Positions 47,742-59,325 of a DNA stretch of 64,000 nucleotides are shown piece after piece. Every line of letters begins with the position of its first letter. Position 1 is the first letter of the stretch. This DNA is from Lepidostoma basale (lineage: Eukaryota; Arthropoda; Insecta; Trichoptera; Lepidostomatidae): NCBI GenBank assembly GCA_022606425.2, contig JAHDVF020001237.1, positions 558,001-622,000 of the forward strand. Direction: 5' to 3'. The position numbers were made by a program, and so were the translations under genes. The notes beneath the pieces were generated by a model. That model ran no database searches and was not told the origin of the DNA. It saw nothing but the letters and a program-made list of their open reading frames with translations.

Positions 47742-48156
47742 AATGCAGTTGAAATGAGATCTCTTAGACGAATGTGTGAATACTCTGTGTATGATAGAGT
47801 GTCGAATGAAAATACAAGAAGTGAATGCGGTGTGAATGGTGGTGCTATGAACAAAATAATGAAAGGATCATTAAGATGGTTTATACACATGGAAAAAATG
47901 GATGACGAAATTATGGTAAAGAAAGTATATGTTAACGATGTAAATGGAATTAGAAATAGAGGAAGACCGAGGAAAACGTGGCACGATCAAATAAATCAAA
48001 TATTGAATGTCGGCTACGTGAAGAGTCGGAAAAATCGACGCGCGTGCATGACACGATAAATGAATGTTGAGGAACTATGTCGGAAAAAAATTGTGGCAGT
48101 CCATTCTTTCTGTCTACCCCTTCGGAAAGACGGCGTGATGGTTAGTTAGTTAGTTC
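47741..48156 (+). mobile_element. RTE-like LINE 3' end (family A), second of a tandem pair
   Basis: It begins AAATGCAGTTGAAATGAGATC directly after the (GTTA)n of the first copy, reads VEMRSLRRMCEYSVYDRVSN, LRWFIHMEKM, GRPRKTWHDQI and RRACMTR, then a stop. The tail is GGCGTGATGG plus (GTTA)n. It is a different subfamily from the first copy (EYSVYDRVSNEN against GKTLYDRIPNDE). It is followed by the right target duplication at 48157-48173. Confidence 0.9.
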
Positions 48157-48484
48157 AGATTCCCATAAATGCAAGTGCAGAGAACGAATTAAAAATACAG
48201 AACAATCGTACTAACTTCGGAGTATAATATCGCCAATCATCTATCCCCAATCATCCTGATATTTAACGTTAAACCAGCTGAAGTAAACTTTTGGTAAAGT
48301 TTACTAAAGTTCCAAAAATAATTATTATAGGCTGTTCGAAAATCTCATATGATACTGCATACTACCCTTCAGTAGGTAAATCAATTGTTTATATGAATCC
48401 GTTTTTTTTATGATTAACATGTTTAATTTTTATTTTTTCATGTGATATTCTCAACAAGCTAGATTCTGGGGAAGCATAAATCAA

Positions 48485-49010
48485 GTATCTTTTTCTTCTT
48501 CTTCCTCAGCCTATTCCCGTCCACTACTGGACAAAAGCCTGCTCCATTCGCTTCCATGTCATGCTGTCTTGTGCAGACTGCATCTAGGTTATTCCGACGT
48601 GTCTGTTCAGACCATCCTTCCACCGTAGTTGCGGTCTCCCTGCACTTCTCTTTGCCATCCACGGCTCCAAGTCAGCAGTCTTCTTGTCCATTTTTCATTA
48701 GAGCTCCTGGCTACGTGACTTGCCCATTGCCATTTTAGAGTCGCCACCCGGTGGATGATCTCAGTGACCTTTGTTTTTTCTCTCACCGTATCGTTTCTGA
48801 CTCGGCTTATTCCTTACATGGCTCTTTGGTCACTCGTAGTTTCTCAGCACTTTGTTTGGACAATGTTATAGTTTCAAGACCATAAGTACCAACTGGCAGA
48901 ACGCAGGCTTCATAGACTTTTCGTTTCAGGTTGATCGGTATTTTCCGGTTTTTAAGGATGTAACCCATGTTTCCAAAAGCTGCCCAGCTTAATCTATATT
49001 TTCTCAAATC
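48485..49010 (-). mobile_element. LINE F, 3' end
   Basis: On minus: LSWAAFGNMGYILKNRKIPI, LKRKVYEACVLPVGTYGLET; later the sequence decays through stops to the CCACTACTGGACAAAAGCCTG signature and a (GAA)n tail at 48487-48500. This 3' end type is widespread in insects. Confidence 0.7.
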
Positions 49011-49115
49011 AAATATAATGTATTATAAATTATAATGTATTATATATAATGTATTAAACAAATATAATCTATTATGAAAAATATAATGTATTATAAATTA
49101 TACTATACATAAACT
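49011..49115. repeat. AT-rich imperfect tandem repeat
   Basis: Variants of TATAATGTATTATAAAT repeat about five times. Confidence 0.7.
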
Positions 49116-49379
49116 GCCAGTTTTAATTTACGGTACTTAAGTTAAATCAGAATGACGAGAGAAATATATAGGGATAAGATCCTTGTTAGGGCTATCCATA
49201 AGATACTATTTTACCTTTGACATGAAAAAAAGTTAATGGATTGAAGAAAAAAATGAAGAAGCTTCAAACTGCGATCCGTCTTATTTTACAGGTAAACTGT
49301 TCTCTTAAAACGTAAAACATAAAACAATGCACAGCGAAAAACTTGCAGCGAAGCTTGTAATAGATATTTATTTGTCTCG

Positions 49380-49830
49380 TCTGTAGCTAGAACTTGCCTC
49401 TTCTCCGCTCCGCTTCCATCGCATTTGCTGATTATTTAAAATGGGAAACTGCGGGAGCTCTTAAAACTTTTGTTATGCAGCCGCGGAGGAAATTTGACAT
49501 CCGCTGTGTGAAAAGCATTCTGACGGAGGTACACTTTAAGGTGGAATACACGTTCATCATTATAAGTTTAATACTTGGAACTCTCTCCGAGTTACTTGGT
49601 AGGCGGTTTAAGTTCGTCAAATAAATGGAAGGTAAAATCTTATACGAAGCCGTGATTTTAATTCGGTTAATTATTTTCGCGTTGTGTATTCATATTACAA
49701 TAATCTCTTCGTGGGACTAAACACGAGTGTAATATTTCCTTGTATATTTAATGCGGATATATTTTCGTACAGAGCTTAACAAAATGAAACCGATTAATCA
49801 CCACAGCCGTTCATCACCACAACTTAACCC
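49380..49830. other. GC-richer unique island
   Basis: Non-repetitive; a 76-codon open frame at 49394-49624 has no recognised domain. May be conserved noncoding DNA. Confidence 0.25.
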
Positions 49831-50194
49831 GAAGCCAGATAAAGTTATCTGCAAACCCAATCATTAATTCATGGAGGCTCGTACATTTAATAATATTTGC
49901 GTATACGTTTACTTGTACCGTAGTGGGAAATGTAATTAAGTAGTCATTACAATTATGAATATGGTTAAAATCATAATCCAATATACCCAAGGTAACGCAC
50001 ATTGTTTACAGAGGTTATATACATATTTGTATTAGGATACATAACACATTAGATAAAAAAAAATGTTATGTAAAGGCAGCAAATTGTATTGTTAAAATAC
50101 GGTTATAATATTATGGATAAATTGCTATCCATGCTAGGATAGAGTAGCCATGTTTATTGAGCCAGAGAGACCAAAGCAATCAAGTCTATTTATG

Positions 50195-50365
50195 GGTAAA
50201 GACCGACAGGAGTAAGACCTAGGAAGGCCTATACAGCGACTAATGGATAATGTTCTGGGTGATCTGACTAAGCTGGTCGAAAGAAATCGCTAGAAATATA
50301 AGGCATAGGATCAAGGAGGTTGAAATAACATAATCAATGAGGCAAAAACTCTACTGCCAATGTAA
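50195..50365 (+). mobile_element. LINE tail remnant
   Basis: With stops, codons read GRPIQRLMDNVLGDLTKL then NEAKTL, which resembles the GRPKKRW...D..K....NEAKTH end of some LINE polyproteins. Very decayed. Confidence 0.45.
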
Positions 50366-51960
50366 ATTAGTAACTCAGTCAATAGAAAATATACGTTAAG
50401 TCTAAATATTATTATAATATATTATAATATATGGTTGGTAATATTCACAAAACTTTTTTGAACCATGTAAAAAAGTAACATTTTTATTTAGTTCTATTTT
50501 TCTAGAACAAAAGACATCAGTCAGCTTTCCTATTGAAGCGTTATCTAAAATATAATCAAGATAAGTGATTCGATTCTTCTCTCAAAGGTTCTGAGAGAGT
50601 AGGTACTAAAAGTTCTTTGATTCTTTTCTCGCATCTCTCTGATTCAACTTCTATAACTATTCTTCTTTTTCCGCTCGAGAAAATGAGCATTCCACGATGC
50701 TCTGATGCAGTCGCCAATAAATGCAGCATCTAGTCTGCAACAGGGGTCCTACAGGGGGAACATTACTCACAATCTTGTGCGCCAGCTTGTCGCGGGACAA
50801 ACCAGGCCGCGCGGCGGCATCTGATATCCTACTTTGTTATCTCGGTAATAAATTTCTCAACTTGTAACTAGTTAAATGCGAAAATCTGCGTTTCCCGTTT
50901 TTGTGACATTGTAAATTATATTTGTCCTTTACGTTTCCTTATCAAAATGATGCATTACCTTTTAAAATATAATAATTGTTACAATTTACCAGACAATGCT
51001 ATAAGTTTGTGTTTTATTTTTGTTTTTGTTTTGTTTAATTATAGTTGTGATTTATACTTTTCAACAAATTAGAAAAAAATATTTAAAATATAAGGAATGC
51101 ACTTACGAGAAGAGTACGTATCTAAAAAAATAATCAAAATACATTATTATTAAAAATGAAAATTGAATTGGTTGATTAATTTTTTTTTTATCTTTACTTT
51201 TTTATATCTAACTGTTACACTGTACACAGAGAGGATAAACACGCCAAACCCTTCATCTCTTGTATACTGTATAAGTTTTTCGAACACCCATTGCCTCTAA
51301 CAAACTCAACGGTTGATATGATTCTGAAATGATCATCTTTTGTCATTTGACTAAATTTGTGATGTAATATCTTCATTTTCAATTCATACTATGGTAAATA
51401 TGTATATCAGTACCTATTTGGCAAAAAGTCCCAACTGCTTTTTTATGAATTTTACAGGAAAGCAAAAATAAGATTTTTACATTATTTTGATTATTTATAA
51501 AAATGTTATTTTTGTTCCAAATTGTTTATTTCAAATGTCAATTTACGTAGCGTAACGTTATCTACAATATATATCAGTAACAAAAATTTTATATAATATA
51601 TGTATTTAAATAAAATTGGGGTTGAATGCAATTGCACATAAAAAAATACAAAAAAAATTAATAAAAAAAGTACAGCTCTAACGTTTTGTCAAAACATAAA
51701 GTGTGAAAAAAGAATACTGATAGTATATTAAACTCAATTTCACAAAAAACGCATCTGGGACCTTTATGTCTAGGGCCAAATAAGTACCCATATGTCCCAA
51801 CTACTTAAAGCTTCACAGAGTTCGTTTATGTTAAAACCATCCTATTTATCTATCTAGCTGTTCACAATCACCTACATTTGCATGATATTCCATTATGGTA
51901 TTTGATATTAGCTTACTTTTCCTTGTAAAATAAAATTCATTTATCGTTAACCAAACTTTT
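50366..51960. other. AT-rich unique DNA
   Basis: Nothing recognised. Confidence 0.3.
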
Positions 51961-51981
51961 ATTAACTAATTTATTCTTATT

Positions 51982-52225
51982 ATAATTATAATAATAAACG
52001 TGAATGTTTAATGGTTTTACTTTGTTTTTTATTCATATAATCTCTTATACAAATATCAGTTACAAATTTGTTTCGCCTTGCGAGGGCATTTTCAAACTGA
52101 ACAGGTTCAGTTTGAAAATGCCCTCGCAAGGCGAAACAAATTTGTAACTGATATTTGTATAAGAGATTATATGAATAAAAAACAAAGTAAAACCATTAAA
52201 CATTCACGTTTATTATTATAATTAT
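51982..52225. repeat. 244-bp palindrome with 2-bp centre
   Basis: Arms 51982-52102 and 52105-52225 are, as far as I can read, perfect reverse complements around the dinucleotide AG. Inside each arm is GCCCTCGCAAGGC followed by GAAACAAATTTG, the same stem-plus-GAAAC layout as F1. The right outside sequence (TGGAGTTTTACAAAAC) matches that after 13372. Confidence 0.9.
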
Positions 52226-52334
52226 TATAATGGAGTTTTACAAAACTAAAACCTCAACAATTAATAATTAATTAATAATTTATTCTTATTTATTTCACGT
52301 AGAGAGACTTAGTTTTTTTTATAAATTAAAACAC

Positions 52335-52665
52335 TGTTGTTACAACTTTTGTGTTTATTTTTCTCGGCGTGCCTCGAAGGTTTTATACCTTCGTTTTTTG
52401 CAGAACTATATAAATTTAGATTTAATATATCATTCGATTAAAAAGGTATAAAACCACGAATCTTATCGTGAAAAATAAACTAAAAATACAAAAAAAAAAG
52501 TGATCTAATTCTGAGAGCGAATGTTTTATACCTTCATTATCTGAAGAACGGTGTAAATTTATATGAATATTTCGATTTACATCATTTGATGATGAAAGTA
52601 TAAAACCACGAAACATGTCGAGAAAAATGTTATAGAAAGTCGAAAAACACTGATCTAATTCATTA
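52335..52665. repeat. Two adjacent F2-type fold-back copies
   Basis: TTTATTTTTCTCGGCG with GAAGGTTTTATACCTTCG (52365-52392), AAAAGGTATAAAACCACGAA (52441), TTTTATACCTTCATTATCTG (52530) and AAAACCACGAAACATGTCGAG (52602-52621) are F2 arms. Two eroded units lie side by side. Confidence 0.6.
52586..52624 (+). ncRNA. Hammerhead-ribozyme-like motif (F2)
   Basis: TTGATGA (52586-52592; one change), T, GAAAGTATAAAACCAC (weak helix II), GAAAC (52610-52614), AT, GTC, GAGAA. The helix I partner (TTCTC) is not preserved upstream. Confidence 0.35.
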
Positions 52666-53284
52666 AAAATCATCATTATGGATTTCGATTATATTATATA
52701 GGTATGGATTAAGTTTTTACAAATATTTTGTGTTTAATTGTAGTTTTATATTACTTAAAATGATCTTTAACAAAGAAAATATCTTTATTATATTTAATAT
52801 ATATTTGTAGAATTAAAACACGTGTTTATCATATGACTATTTTAGTTCGAGTCTGCTCGAAACAATATATATTACATTTTAACGATACAGTACCAGTGTT
52901 TATTATAAAATAAGTTGAACGTTGCATAAGTCTGCAAAGCAAAATGAAACAAAGCTTGCTGTTAAAGTAAATCATACTATACGTAATTATTTGAGCGTAA
53001 ATTTTAATCTTGTGTAAGAATAGAAATGTCTTGCAGAGCAATAAGATAAATCAACACCAAGTTTAAATAACATGCTTACTAAGGGAATAAGCTTACTCTC
53101 GTGTGTGAAATTTAGTTATAGTAGAGAACTCATTCTTGATTCTGCAGAATTTATTCAAAATATAAAAGACTAAGTTTATTGATTTTGTTGAAACATCTTA
53201 TATTATATTTAGTATAATCAAATTTTAATATTTATTTTATTGTTTCTTGAATACCTATATAAAACCCTTACTAAAAATTAATAC

Positions 53285-53455
53285 TATAAACCAAAAGTCT
53301 GTTTTCTTGATATTTTATGGGAATGACATGTTTCGGTTTGCTAAGGCATTATCAAATGTCACATACTAGCTAACATAATATAATAAAATTTCTAGAAAAT
53401 TTACTTTTTTAAACATAATATAATAAAATTTCTAGAAAATTTACTTTTTTATAGA
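53285..53455. repeat. Fold-back repeat F1 with a 40-bp tandem duplication
   Basis: AATGACATGTTTCGGTTTGC and AAGGCATTATCAAATG give the left arm. The right arm piece (ATAATATAATAAAATTTCTAG) is present twice in exact 40-bp repeats, 53372-53411 and 53412-53451. Confidence 0.65.
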
Positions 53456-53739
53456 CTTTTTATGAAAAGCTACGGTTGTTTTCATTTTAAAAGATTTGAT
53501 CCAAAATGCACTTTTTCATATATTGTATTTAATGGTTATTAAAACACAAAGTTTGTAATAAAATTATAAAATTATAAGGTTCCAATATACTACATGGGAG
53601 TGAAATGATTTGTCTTGCTTTCGAATTGATTATGCACAGCCAATGGCTTTACAGGGTACATTTAAACGATTATCGTATTTTAAAAATATAGTTGAGCCTT
53701 TAAGTATTATATAAAAATAATATTAAGACACTATTACTA

Positions 53740-53935
53740 GTTTTAACACTACTTCAGGGTTACAAATTGAACTCAGTTTATTTTGTATTTATTTATTTTG
53801 TAACTCTGACGAAGCTCCGGCGTTAGCGAAACCAGTTGGTTTCAACAAAAATCAAAAGTGGTATCGAACCTAGTAAAAGTATGTTAATATTATTTTCAAT
53901 AATGCTCCACCACAAAGTAAGTGCTTCATACAAAA
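53740..53935 (+). repeat. Fold-back F3-like half copy (GCTCC type)
   Basis: It has CTGACGA at 53806-53812 (exact CUGANGA), A, GCTCC-GGCG-TTAGC, GAAACC at 53828-53833, then CAGTTGGTTTC. It matches the right arm of the 32.1-kb repeat, and CACAAAGTAAGTGCTTCATAC matches its outer end. Confidence 0.6.
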
Positions 53936-54059
53936 GAAAATATTATAATACAAAAGCAGACATATGAAATACGCTATTTTTTTGAGGCGCAAACAAAATA
54001 AAGCGTAAAATTATACGAAACAGAAAACATGTGTTCATTGATATAAGAAAAGACATGCA

Positions 54060-54450
54060 AAATTCCTTTCTCCGCGACGTTTTGCAAATTTTGCTACAAA
54101 ATTGAAAAAAGCACACAAGCTTCGATTTACAATTGAAAACACAATATTGTGAAAACCTTCAGTATAATAGTTTTCATTTTCTCGGAAAAGTCACGTATTA
54201 CCCCTTTTTCATACACCGTATTTTTTTTCCAACTCTCAAAGACAAATTGGACGCCGATCGCAGAAAGTGAAAATGTAATCTAGTTGACTTAAACGGTATG
54301 GGCTTCATGCCAGGAGCTTTTCTCCTGGACACATCCATTTGTTTTCTCTTAAATTCGTTGTGCAGAGAAGAAACTGTTGAAATTTGCCGTAAAAAAGTAA
54401 AGCGAATAAAAATTCTGGGCCGGCCTCACCATACTTGGCGCCTTGTTAAG
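54060..54450. other. Moderately GC-rich unique DNA
   Basis: No repeat or exon recognised. Confidence 0.2.
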
Positions 54451-54564
54451 ACGGTATATATGGCACTCGAATAAATATTTTTTTGGTCTTAGAAAAGTCT
54501 GAAGTGAGTGGGAAACTGTTTTGATAATTTATCATTTCTGGCACACTTGTTATTAAAATATACC

Positions 54565-54795
54565 TACAGTTAATGAATACGAATGAAAACGTCTGTTATT
54601 TAGAAGGTTTTCTTTATTTTTTAATTTTATGGGAATGACATGTTTCACCTTACTTAACACAATCAAATGTAATATTCAATAATACCTTAGCAGAGCAAAA
54701 TATATCATTCCCATAAAATATAATAAATCTAGGAGGATGCATTGATATTACTTATATAATATGGAATTTTACATAATTGTTCAAGAAACAGTAAT
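54565..54795. repeat. Fold-back repeat F1
   Basis: AATACGAATGAAAACGTCTG, TATGGGAATGACATGTTTCAC, ATACCTTAGCAGAGCAAAATA, ATTCCCATAAAATATAATAAA and TGTTCAAGAAACAG give the full order of the family. Confidence 0.65.
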
Positions 54796-55849
54796 TATCC
54801 CTACAGCTATACGTAACATAAAAAATCACACGCTTTCATTTATTATTTCAAACATCGTGTTTTACTTTATGCCTTTATTTTCTACCAGAAAATAATATGG
54901 CATTTCTGTAAATTTAATGTTAGCGCTCATAATATCCTAATAAAATATTAAAATTGAATGTTAGTAATTCCAGGCCTGAAGCTGGTAACACACGACCCTC
55001 TGTGCTATATATTCCAAACCAGCCAATCCGGGAGCATATCGAATGACTACAAATGCATTTGTTTTCCCACCACGTACCGAATTTCAGATAAACTTTTGTA
55101 AAGAAACCTGATTCCTTTTGTGGATGGAATCGTAATAGATTTACCAAGAAAATGCAACTGTTCTACATACTTTATTTGCTTCCGTTTATTATATCCGCGT
55201 TTATCTTAACTTAATTGCAATTAACCATAACAGCTGAAGAAATTAATCAAATAAATATGTTTGTCTCTGGAAAGTGTAAAGCTTTTACAATGATTTAGGG
55301 AGCTTTGGATTGAAACGCGGGATCGCCGTTTTACATGAAAATGCTTTCAGTTTGTAAAAAATATTTATTTTAGATTTCAAAGTAAGTTGTTAGCTAACAC
55401 CATTATTTCTGAGTTATTCCAACATAGGTCTATGAAACAGCTGTCGCGACATTCGTATTGAAATAAATTATGTTAACTACAATAACAAAATTTAAAAAAA
55501 TAATAATGTTGAAGTATCACAATGTTTCAGCTTAAATCATTGATTATGTTAAATATTTGTATTCAATTCCTGAATATGTGAAATTATAATAAATCACCTA
55601 CATCACACAATTGAATTAATCTTACATTTTTTAAATTAAATGTGTTTCTTTGATATTGACAAATATGCCCGTTAAATTCTTTCACATTTTTCCCATAAGG
55701 AGATATTACATTTTATTTATCAAGTAATACTTATTTACCTTTTTTTGCTTTTTTATTATAGTTAACAGTGTATTATTAAGACTCTTCAATTCGCCATATT
55801 GCCCAGTTTTTTATAATCGATTGTGGTATATAAATGGATACATCGTTTA

Positions 55850-55990
55850 ATTTTTGCAACATGTTTAATGCCCTGGATAGGCGAAACATGTCACACCCAA
55901 AAAATTTAATAAAACTTCTAGAAAACAGACGTTATTAAATACTTCATATAAAGTTTAAATCATTGTTTAGGAAACTATACATAACTTTGT
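55850..55990 (+). repeat. Fold-back repeat F1, right half
   Basis: AATGCCCTGGATAGGCGAAAC, ATGTCACACCC, AATAAAACTTCTAGAAAACAG and ACG, then an eroded outer end. Confidence 0.5.
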
Positions 55991-56700
55991 TATACTCTGT
56001 AACAATATTTGCAAACTTCCTAATACACATGGAAAAAATCGCAGGTTTTTGTTCGCAGTATATTCTTAACGGCGAAATGCGAATGTGGTAATTTAATTTG
56101 TGAATACTTACGCAGTAAAAAGGGTTTTAAATTACATTTGCAGCTGTATCTTATCATATAAACCCATAGTTCCTTACTACTAAATTATACGAAATAGGTA
56201 TTTATATAATATGTACTGGGAATGTACCATAGCTAGCAACAGTTCAAGAAGATATTTTTACTGCAAATGTGGGGGTTAAAAATTGATCCAATAATTTCGC
56301 TGGAAGTTCATTTTAAATAAAAATAATTACTGTTTAAATTTAAAACAATGCTATGATATTATAATTTTAAATTAATTAAGTTCATTTTAAATTATTTTTC
56401 AAGATAGCTGTTAATAAAAATTGTGATAACATAACGGTGTAAATTTTAAAAGTTAATATTGTTGTAGTGTTTTGGCCAAAACAATGGATTATTTGAACGA
56501 AAATTAGTTTTATTAATAACTATAATACATCGTCTTTGTCAGGTCGCTGTCGAAATAAAGACAAAAAAGAGTCAAAAGCTTTACGCTTAACAACCATATC
56601 CTTTTTAATAGTCCTAAATTAACCCATTGCCCTCAGAGTGGCGCACGATTCAAAGAATAACAATTTTAATGAGCGAAGTAGTTTTGTGTATTTCCATTTT
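55991..56700. other. AT-rich DNA upstream of the exon
   Basis: It includes a half copy of the 36.4-kb repeat at 56520-56580 (CGCTGTCGAAATAAAGAC). No upstream exon is recognisable. Confidence 0.4.
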
Positions 56701-56731
56701 ATTTAGTCAGTAATAAACTTTTTGTTTCTAG

Positions 56732-56900
56732 AAGTTCCCCCTCGGCCCGAACCCGCTCCGGAGGAAGAATCCGTCTGGGGCACGGCCGGCCTCTGCGAAA
56801 GGGAACTGCGGGCCCTGCACAGAAGTGTCCCGGCTCTCCGCAGGCGGGATCTGGATACCTTGGCCATCCGACAACACTTCTACCCGGAGGGCGGCTGGGG
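56732..56900 (+). CDS. Candidate internal exon, SLC16/monocarboxylate-transporter-like N-terminus
   Basis: This is the only stretch with a convincing exon structure. The acceptor is TTTTTGTTTCTAG (AG at 56730-56731) and the donor is GTGAGT at 56901. The 169-bp exon starts in phase 1 and ends in phase 2, with no stop in frame. It is much more GC-rich than its surroundings. The encoded segment is proline- and acid-rich first (VPPRPEPAPEEES), then a charged helix-like part (CERELRALHRSVPALRRRD), then FYPEGGWG. SLC16-type proteins carry [DE]-G-[GS]-[WF]-[GA]-W just before membrane helix 1; EGGWG fits, and the last Trp would come from the next exon (GG|N TGG). That next exon and the upstream one are not seen. 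The assignment rests on one short motif. An apparent start at 56722 lies in the intron and is a non-ATG codon, so it is not a real start. Confidence 0.6.
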
Positions 56901-57360
56901 GTGAGTTATCCATTCGAGGCGACACCTTTTGAAGGATACCTGAAGGGTACCTGACGCCATAAGACAGTGTGAATAATTCCCTTCCACGCTGTTTGCTTAG
57001 GATAACCGTTTTCCTTTCATTAACCCCGCAAATTCGTTAGTTGATAAGACTTAATTAAGGTAATTATTCATTGTATGAGATGGCAATTACTTTGTGGAGT
57101 TGAAAACTTTAATGTAGGAGTTATGTGAGCCGATTCAAGTTGGAACTTGAATAATCTTACTCCGTCCTCTTACTCGTATTACGCTAATAGATTGTCATTC
57201 TCCACGAGGCGCTTCTGGTTAGGTACTTTCGAGTGTGCCTTCTTTTAATATTTCAGAAGTTTGTCAAGCACATTAGTGGTGTCGACTGAAACCTTAAATT
57301 TTAATATTGAGAAGCTGATATGTTTAAAATAAAGGTATTTGGATTTTTATGTTTCAATTC
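56901..57360. other. Intron-like unique DNA after the exon
   Basis: No next exon found. The sequence is unique and moderately AT-rich. Confidence 0.35.
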
Positions 57361-57364
57361 TAGG

Positions 57365-57465
57365 AATTGGTTTGCATCAAAGTCTATTAATATATTTGCT
57401 GGTTCTTGGGATACCACTTGGGCCATTTAAATGTGATAGTTTCCCGTTGCTTTCCACATTTTGGA
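57365..57465 (+). repeat. Interspersed repeat G (copy 2)
   Basis: TTGGTTTGCATCAAAG, TTTGCTGGTTCTTGGGATACC, ACTTGGGCC and TTTCCCGTTGCTTTCCAC match the copies at 26.3 and 63.0 kb. Confidence 0.65.
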
Positions 57466-59320
57466 TGGATATTTGAACCCAATTGTTATGTATATGTTTT
57501 TAGCTATTGATTCTCATGGCGTGATAGATAGCTTCTATATCACGATTTTTATTGTCACGTGAATTATTCCAGACAAAGATATCCTGAAAAATGTATGTCA
57601 CACTGTCATCGCCGGACTTTCGGTGTGGCTGTCATGATTGTTGCTACTCTGCCACGAAGTTCGATTGAATGCTATTCTTTATAAATAAAACCGTGTTATC
57701 TAGAATTATATATCTTTTTTATTTGAATGACATGTTTTACCTTACTTAGAAAAATCATATGTGGCGAGAATCAAACGCATAACTGTTAATATTCCCGAGA
57801 TAATTTAACACTTTTGTGTTCAGTTATCTTGTGCTATGTTTTTCAAGAGTTTTGATAATCCGCCCCTTTGAGGGGGTGTCGGACTCCACACTGTGGGAGA
57901 GGGGGCACCTTATGGGGCCCCGTTCTTTCCTCTTGAATTAATTATATTTTTATTTCATACATATTAAAATTTTAGGTTCCTTGTGTTCCTGCCTCTTGTT
58001 TCCATGACCAGTGTTTTCTCTATTTCCTTAGGAAAATTATTATAATTTTTTTATCATTCCAGTTACTCTCCTATCCCTCACTCTGTTCAACCCTCACTAT
58101 ATCTGTCTGAAATAATTTTATAATTGGCCATAAAATCATGTAACATATTTTGCTCTGTTTTATGAATTGAAATTAAACTGGATTAAATGTGGCTTGGAGA
58201 CCCTTTTGCCTTTGCTTTTTTTCTGGAATGGTGCATTTCCCAGTTAATGTAAGTCCCGCGTAGACGGGGGGCGGGCCTAGGGATTGTGTGAGCGAAGCTA
58301 ACGAAAGGGCGCCGTTGTGTTCAATAACAGCTTCGGGTAAGCGGTGTCTATGTCTTTTGATAATTTCACAATATATAATCAATTAAAATATTCAACTTTC
58401 CTTTACTTTTTTTGTAATATTTAAATGACAACCGCTTGCACATATAAATTAATTTTTCATAATGACTCGACATAAAACGAGACATATAATTTTGAATGAA
58501 TTTCAAATAGAGTTTATGTTAGCTTTACTAAGCAAACACTTTCGTTTATAATTTTATTAAAATGTGTATCTGATTCACGTGTAAAAAACGAAATTTTCGC
58601 TAGGAAATACCAACATCCATTTTATACGTGAAAAAATACACGTGGGCTTAAAATTTGAAGCTCTCCCGTATGTGAAGCGACGATAAGGTCGTACTGACTC
58701 AAATAATATTTTATTTTCCCTTTGAATGTGAATTATGGCCTCCTCGTTCACCATTATTCCATTAATGAATTTTCAGAGCGTGTTTCACTGAATTGTGCGT
58801 AATTTATCAGCCTGGTGACAAAACTCGTCAATTTATTTACTGGACCGGCAATGTTGAACGTTAAGTTGTTGTACGATACATGAGTTTTTCCGACTCTTTT
58901 TTTTCAAATTATGTTTCTTTTCTCATCACTGCTTTATACGAAAGCGTTAAAAATGTTTCTGTTCAATCTAGATTGACAATTATAAGACAAGATGACTGGT
59001 AAAAATAGTTTTATAATATTTCTGTACTTAGAGTCAAGAAATCTTAAGTACAGTTTTTCAATATGTTATGATTCCAACTGTCCAAAGTTTTACTTCTAGT
59101 TGCATAAAAATATACGTGTGTATAACTTGTTTCTACCAAAAATAACTTAACTCTTTATGGCTCTATATGACTATAGGTACAGATTTATTTAATCAAATTA
59201 TGTTTTATTTTCTGTACAAAAAACTATCCATATTTAACACGTATAATATTGAACACATAACTATATTTTAACACGGTACATTTCAGGATTCTGGTGTAAA
59301 AAGCCATTTAAACTTTAAGG
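57466..59320. other. AT-rich DNA with GC-richer patches
   Basis: It includes an F1 left-arm scrap at 57690-57765 (CATGTTTTACCTTACTTAG), a short GC-rich hairpin near 57865 (CCCCTTTGAGGGGG), and unique GC-richer patches at 58190-58340 and 58680-58870. No exon found. Confidence 0.3.
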
Positions 59321-59325
59321 TTTTA

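Noticed and set aside
56722..56731. Translation start of the candidate exon
   Set aside because: The codon at 56722 is TTG and lies in the polypyrimidine tract before the acceptor AG, so the frame is an internal exon, not a start.
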